DNA of 64,000 nt from Bacillota bacterium (GTDB taxonomy: Bacteria > Bacillota > Clostridia > Oscillospirales > Ruminococcaceae). The DNA lies in the NCBI GenBank assembly GCA_023460535.1, contig JAEWPV010000007.1:248001-312000 (forward strand). Reading direction: 5' to 3'. The notes under the pieces were generated by a model, which was not told the origin of the DNA, searched no databases, and saw nothing but the letters and a program-made list of their open reading frames with translations. This document shows positions 60,771 to 64,000 of this stretch, one piece after another. The position numbers and the translations under genes were made by a program. Numbering within the stretch: position 1 is the first letter of the stretch; each line of letters starts with the position of its first letter.

Positions 60771-61060
60771 TCACCCTTCGCGTTTATGGTTGTCAATTCA
60801 TGCAGCAGCTCCTCCGCGTGCCGCGTGCCCTCCTCAGACAGGGAATAATGCGTCCATTTGCCGTCCCTTCGAGCGCAGACGACGCCGCTTTCCACGAGTA
60901 TCTTCATGTGGTGCGACAATGTAGACTGCACAATATTCAGCCGTTCGAGTATCTTACAGGCGCACTTTTCACCGCTTTGCAGCATCTCGAGTATCATCAG
61001 TCGGTTTTCGTCGCAAAACGCCTTAAACACTCTTGCGTTAGTTGCATATTTGTTTTCCAT
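60755..61060 (-). CDS. ArsR-family regulator of the ArsP-like operon
   Basis: 101 residues from the ATG (AAAGGA upstream): FKAFCDENRLMILEMLQSGEKCACKILERLNIVQSTLSHHMKILVESGVVCARRDGKWTHYSLSEEG, with CACK in the sensor helix and DCICR at the C-terminus. Leads the run ArsR, ArsP-like, two half permeases and, after a 143-nt gap, the redox genes. Confidence 0.9.
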   Translation of the reverse strand: MENKYATNARVFKAFCDENRLMILEMLQSGEKCACKILERLNIVQSTLSHHMKILVESGVVCARRDGKWTHYSLSEEGTRHAEELLHELTTINAKGDCICR

Positions 61061-61194
61061 CGTAAACCATGTCCTTTCTATGTCTTGTGCCAATAATGGC
61101 ATAAAAAAGCTGTAACTATTGCAGGGCAAGCGTTGTGTGACGCAGTATCCATTGCGACCCAGTTCGCTCAGTTCTATTTTAATCGATATATTGC

Positions 61195-61223
61195 AGTATA
61201 TGCTACACATCGAAATTTGTCAA
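61195..61223 (-). promoter_or_regulatory. Promoter of the ArsR/ArsP-like operon
   Basis: Minus-strand TTGACA (61223-61218), 17-bp spacer, TATACT (61200-61195). An ATCGATAT/TCGAT-like repeat lies around the -10. Confidence 0.85.
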
Positions 61224-61327
61224 TATGTTTATTACGGTATGTTTAAGTTGTTATTTAAATCTAGGAAAAGATAGGATGGGGCGTTGCTTTCGCAGTGTTA
61301 AACTAGTAAATACTACTTAACTTATGG

Positions 61328-61333
61328 TATAAT
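61328..61333 (+). promoter_or_regulatory. Candidate extended -10 promoter of the lipoprotein gene
   Basis: TGGTATAAT; no clear -35. The rest of 61061-61391 holds the two back-to-back promoters and nothing else recognised. Confidence 0.45.
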
Positions 61334-61391
61334 ATTCTAACACCAAGATTCACAAAAATATAACATCTTGTTTGTCAGGAGAGGTTTTGCC

Positions 61392-62741
61392 TTGAAGCCA
61401 ATAAGCATTCTATTATCTGTTTTTTGTATCATCATTATGTTATTCGGTTGCCATGCGCCCATCCCGGTAGGGCAACCCGAGCCCGATAGCCAGTTGTCTT
61501 CTGCCCGGGAATCCTTACCTCCTTTGCCAAACGACACGCTGTATCCTTTTAATTCTGCTTACACCTGGCTTAGCGGCAGCACCATTCTCGCTGTACCTGA
61601 TAACGGTATCATTCGCTACATCGATTTAAACAACCAGTTGATTAAAACGGTTACAATACCTGTAGACCCTTTGATTGGGCAGTACCGCTATGCCATCACG
61701 GATAACCGCATATTTGTCGCAGGTTTTTACGAAGATAAAGCTTCCCTCGGCTTTCTGTCTGCCTGCAAAACAACAGATGGCGACTGGGTGCTGGCCAATG
61801 GCTCCATCTTGGATGGTAGAGGAAAACTGATTCGTGAGTTTTTGCATTATACTGAGACAGAAGCCCCCAACCGCATTATCAGCAGAACATTGTCAGACGG
61901 CAGAACGGTGAACGACTGGGAAGACACTAATCTTCTTGACCCTGTTTGGATTAACGAGGATTTGGTCGCGCTTAACGGACATAATCGGTTGTTTTTATAC
62001 CGGGTTTCTACCAACAAACTCACCCTAGTGGACGATATGAGTGAATGGATGCAGTCTTACGATAAAATGCAGGTTTACTACGGTATTCAAGAAGTGGTTC
62101 CCGTCAGCGGCGGATGTGTCTATTTTGCGTGCAAAAACGACGAAAAATCCAATACGGTTCGTTCCGCCTGGTTTGCGGATGAAACGGGATACAAGGAATT
62201 GTTTGAGGAGCAAGAATTTTCTGCGATTTATTCTGAAAACGGGGTTTTTGCTATGCTCGATTGGATTAACCACCCCGAGACCGGCAACACCTTAAGTACC
62301 CATATATGGTATGCGACAAGCGAACACTTTCAGTTAACCGATGCAGGGTCATATGATGGAAGTGTTCGGTTTGAGACAATCGACGATAATCGCATCGTGT
62401 TTTCCTTAGAAAGCGGTGAACCAAATCACTATGTTATGCTCGATACCAAAGACGCCTCTGTAACATGGCTTCCACCCCAAATACCATACCGTACTCATCC
62501 CCATATAGTACGTACGCGTAATGTCAACGGCTTTTTACAATACATCTACACCGCTCTTGTAGACGGCGAGTTTCGAAACTGTGTTTATGACACTTCTACA
62601 AATACCTCCCACACCCTGAGCGGAAGCCCTTTTTCCTCCGGCGAGCAGGTTTTTAATATGCAAAACACCCATTATATTGAGTTTGTCCCTGACACAAGGG
62701 ATGCACACAGCCTTAGAATCAGACCAATCCAGCCGGTTTAG
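61392..62741 (+). CDS. Putative lipoprotein, probable beta-propeller
   Basis: 449 residues from TTG with AGGAGAGG nine bases upstream. Signal peptide LKPISILLSVFCIIIMLFGC with lipobox LFGC, so lipid-anchored outside the membrane. Then strand-rich repeats with AYTWLSGSTILAVPDNGIIRYIDLNNQ, IGQYRYAITDNRIFVAGFYED, DPVWINEDLVALNGHNRLFLYRVSTNKL. No catalytic motif recognised. Confidence 0.78.
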   Translation: MKPISILLSVFCIIIMLFGCHAPIPVGQPEPDSQLSSARESLPPLPNDTLYPFNSAYTWLSGSTILAVPDNGIIRYIDLNNQLIKTVTIPVDPLIGQYRYAITDNRIFVAGFYEDKASLGFLSACKTTDGDWVLANGSILDGRGKLIREFLHYTETEAPNRIISRTLSDGRTVNDWEDTNLLDPVWINEDLVALNGHNRLFLYRVSTNKLTLVDDMSEWMQSYDKMQVYYGIQEVVPVSGGCVYFACKNDEKSNTVRSAWFADETGYKELFEEQEFSAIYSENGVFAMLDWINHPETGNTLSTHIWYATSEHFQLTDAGSYDGSVRFETIDDNRIVFSLESGEPNHYVMLDTKDASVTWLPPQIPYRTHPHIVRTRNVNGFLQYIYTALVDGEFRNCVYDTSTNTSHTLSGSPFSSGEQVFNMQNTHYIEFVPDTRDAHSLRIRPIQPV

Positions 62742-62788
62742 CGCAATTACATTTGATGGCACTGAATATATCCACACCAAACAACTCG

Positions 62789-62822
62789 ACCCCCGGCAAA
62801 AAGCCGAGGGTCGTTTCTCTTT
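62789..62822 (+). terminator. Terminator of the lipoprotein gene
   Basis: ACCCcCGGC/GCCGaGGGT stem with AAAAA loop and a T-rich tail on the plus strand. Confidence 0.65.
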
Positions 62823-62823
62823 T

Positions 62824-63585
62824 CTACCTGTCCGTAAATCGGTTTAAAAACAGCTTGGTGCGTTCCTGCTGCGGGTTGTTGATGACCTCCGTTGCCTCAC
62901 CCTGCTCGACGATAAACCCGTCGTCCATAAAGATGATGCGGTCGGCGACGTCCCGAGCAAACGCCATCTCGTGGGTGATAATAACCATGGTCATGCGCTC
63001 GGCGGCAAGCTCGCGGATAACCTTCAAAATCTCGCCCGTCAGCTCAGGGTCAAGCGCGCTGGTCGGCTCGTCAAAGAACAGGATGTCCGGTCTTAGCGCC
63101 AACGCCCGCGCAATGGATACGCGCTGCTGCTGCCCGCCCGAAAGCTGGCAGGGGTAGGCATCTGCCTTGTCCCTTAGCCCCATGCGGTCCAGCAGCTCCA
63201 TGGCTGTCTCGGTCGCCTGCTGCTTGGGCTGCTTTGCCACGTGTATGGGCGCCTCGGTAATGTTGCGAAGCACCGAAAAGTGCGGAAACAGGTTGAAGTT
63301 CTGAAACACCAGCCCAAAATACGAGCGGATGCGCTTTAGGTCTGCGTGCGGCGCGTAAACCGCCCTGCCGCTCTCGGAGGAAACCATCGGTTCTCCCTTG
63401 TAGAGGATGGTGCCGCTATCCACCTGCTCAAGCAGGGTGGCGCAGCGCAGCAGGGTGCTTTTGCCCGACCCGGAGGGTCCGATAACAGCAAGCACCTGCC
63501 CTTGTGTAACCGTAAGCGAGATGTCTTTTAACACCTCTAAGTCGCCAAACGCCTTGCCGACGTGTTCCATTTCAAGCAAAACCAT
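62824..63585 (-). CDS. Polar amino acid ABC transporter ATPase (GlnQ/ArtM-type)
   Basis: 253 residues: Walker A VIGPSGSGKSTLLRC, Q-loop LVFQNFNLFPH, signature QLSGGQQQRVSIARALAL, Walker B ILFFDEPTSALDPELTGE, H-loop IITHEM. Standard length for the PAAT family. Follows the permease gene by 13 nt; the binding protein is not in the window. Confidence 0.95.
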   Translation of the reverse strand: MVLLEMEHVGKAFGDLEVLKDISLTVTQGQVLAVIGPSGSGKSTLLRCATLLEQVDSGTILYKGEPMVSSESGRAVYAPHADLKRIRSYFGLVFQNFNLFPHFSVLRNITEAPIHVAKQPKQQATETAMELLDRMGLRDKADAYPCQLSGGQQQRVSIARALALRPDILFFDEPTSALDPELTGEILKVIRELAAERMTMVIITHEMAFARDVADRIIFMDDGFIVEQGEATEVINNPQQERTKLFLNRFTDR

Positions 63586-63598
63586 TCCGGCGACCCTC

Positions 63599-64000
63599 CT
63601 ATCTGTAGTAGTTCATACGTTTTTCAATGCATTCCATGCCAAAGGCGACGGCGTAGTTCATGATGTAATAGAACAGCCCTGCCACCGCAAACGGAATAAC
63701 CGAAACCTGCGCGGAGGCCAGCGCCTTTGCTGCGGTAAACATCTCGCCCACCGAGATAACCATGGCAAGCGAGGTATCCTTCACCAGCGTTATCACCTCG
63801 TTGGTCACCGACGGAAGAATGCGCTTTGCCACCTGCGGCAGGATGATGCGCACAAACGTCTGCGCCCTGCCAAATCCAAGCACCTCGGCTGCCTCGTACT
63901 GCCCCGGGGACATCGATTCGATGCCGCCGCGGTAGATTTCGGCAAAGTAGGCGGCATAGTTGAGCACAAAACCGATGATAACGGCGTAAAAGCGGTAGGT
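63599..64000 (-). CDS. Polar amino acid ABC transporter permease, partial
   Basis: 133 residues of the C-terminal part visible; the start lies beyond the window. The EAA motif region YEAAEVLGFGRAQTFVRIILPQVAKRILPSVTNEVITLVKDTSLAMVI identifies a His/Glu/Gln/Arg-type permease. Partner of the ATPase downstream. Confidence 0.93.
   Translation of the reverse strand, partial: TYRFYAVIIGFVLNYAAYFAEIYRGGIESMSPGQYEAAEVLGFGRAQTFVRIILPQVAKRILPSVTNEVITLVKDTSLAMVISVGEMFTAAKALASAQVSVIPFAVAGLFYYIMNYAVAFGMECIEKRMNYYR

Overview
The window looks like a low-to-mid GC Gram-positive genome, most likely a Clostridia/Oscillospirales-type Firmicute. This rests on a CIRCE-controlled groES-groEL operon, Shine-Dalgarno sites of the GGAGG type, abundant intrinsic terminators, ArsR/PadR-type regulators and a Firmicutes siphovirus prophage. 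No species is named because nothing in the sequence fixes one.

Layout. (1) 1-9213, host core: minus-strand purE-purC-purF behind a promoter, a structured leader and an attenuator-like terminator; an SPFH/NfeD membrane pair; groES-groEL behind CIRCE; a diacylglycerol-kinase-like gene; then on the plus strand a GtrA-like membrane protein and an initiator tRNA-fMet gene. (2) 9202-47654, an integrated temperate siphophage of about 38.5 kb, bounded by a 12-bp direct repeat (cctccgcaacca) that is the 3' end of the tRNA. The tRNA's own intrinsic terminator now lies beyond the right-hand repeat. Phage order: serine integrase, ImmA/ImmR-type lysogeny switch, excisionase-like protein and small early genes, PAPS-reductase-like protein, DUF2800/DUF2815, family A DNA polymerase, VapE-type primase/helicase, a repeat array that looks like an origin, VRR-NUC, SNF2 helicase, late regulator, an AT-rich accessory cassette (OLD-like ATPase plus D12 adenine methylase), terminase, portal, MuF protein with a toxin-like tail, capsid, tail, holin and amidase. 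(3) 47655-61223, accessory host region: VanZ-like protein, PadR/chromate transporter pair, FetAB-like ABC exporter, Acr3 arsenite pump, three ArsR-family regulators, a CoA-disulfide-reductase/rhodanese protein, thioredoxin/CcdA redox proteins and ArsP-like permeases. Two MITE-like palindromic elements sit inside it. (4) 61224-64000: a lipoprotein and the start of a polar amino acid ABC transporter operon.

How it works together. The prophage has intact packaging, head, tail and lysis modules, but two replication genes are broken: the DNA polymerase by a net -1 frameshift and the SNF2 helicase by a 4-nt insertion inside Walker A. It may therefore be unable to replicate alone, unless these are assembly errors. 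It still carries candidate fitness genes: the ATPase/methylase cassette, an antisense membrane protein, a MuF-RelA/SpoT-like toxin with a possible immunity partner, and a zinc-ribbon membrane protein beside attR. The metal-responsive region holds separately promoted ArsR-led operons for arsenic and thiol/redox stress.

Most notable direct observations: the phage attachment core lies inside the 3' end of the integrase gene, so integration changes the integrase C-terminus; a textbook -1 frameshift site (A AAA AAC, 6-nt spacer, 8-bp stem) joins the two tail chaperone frames; and an attenuator-like RNA of unknown family lies upstream of purE.
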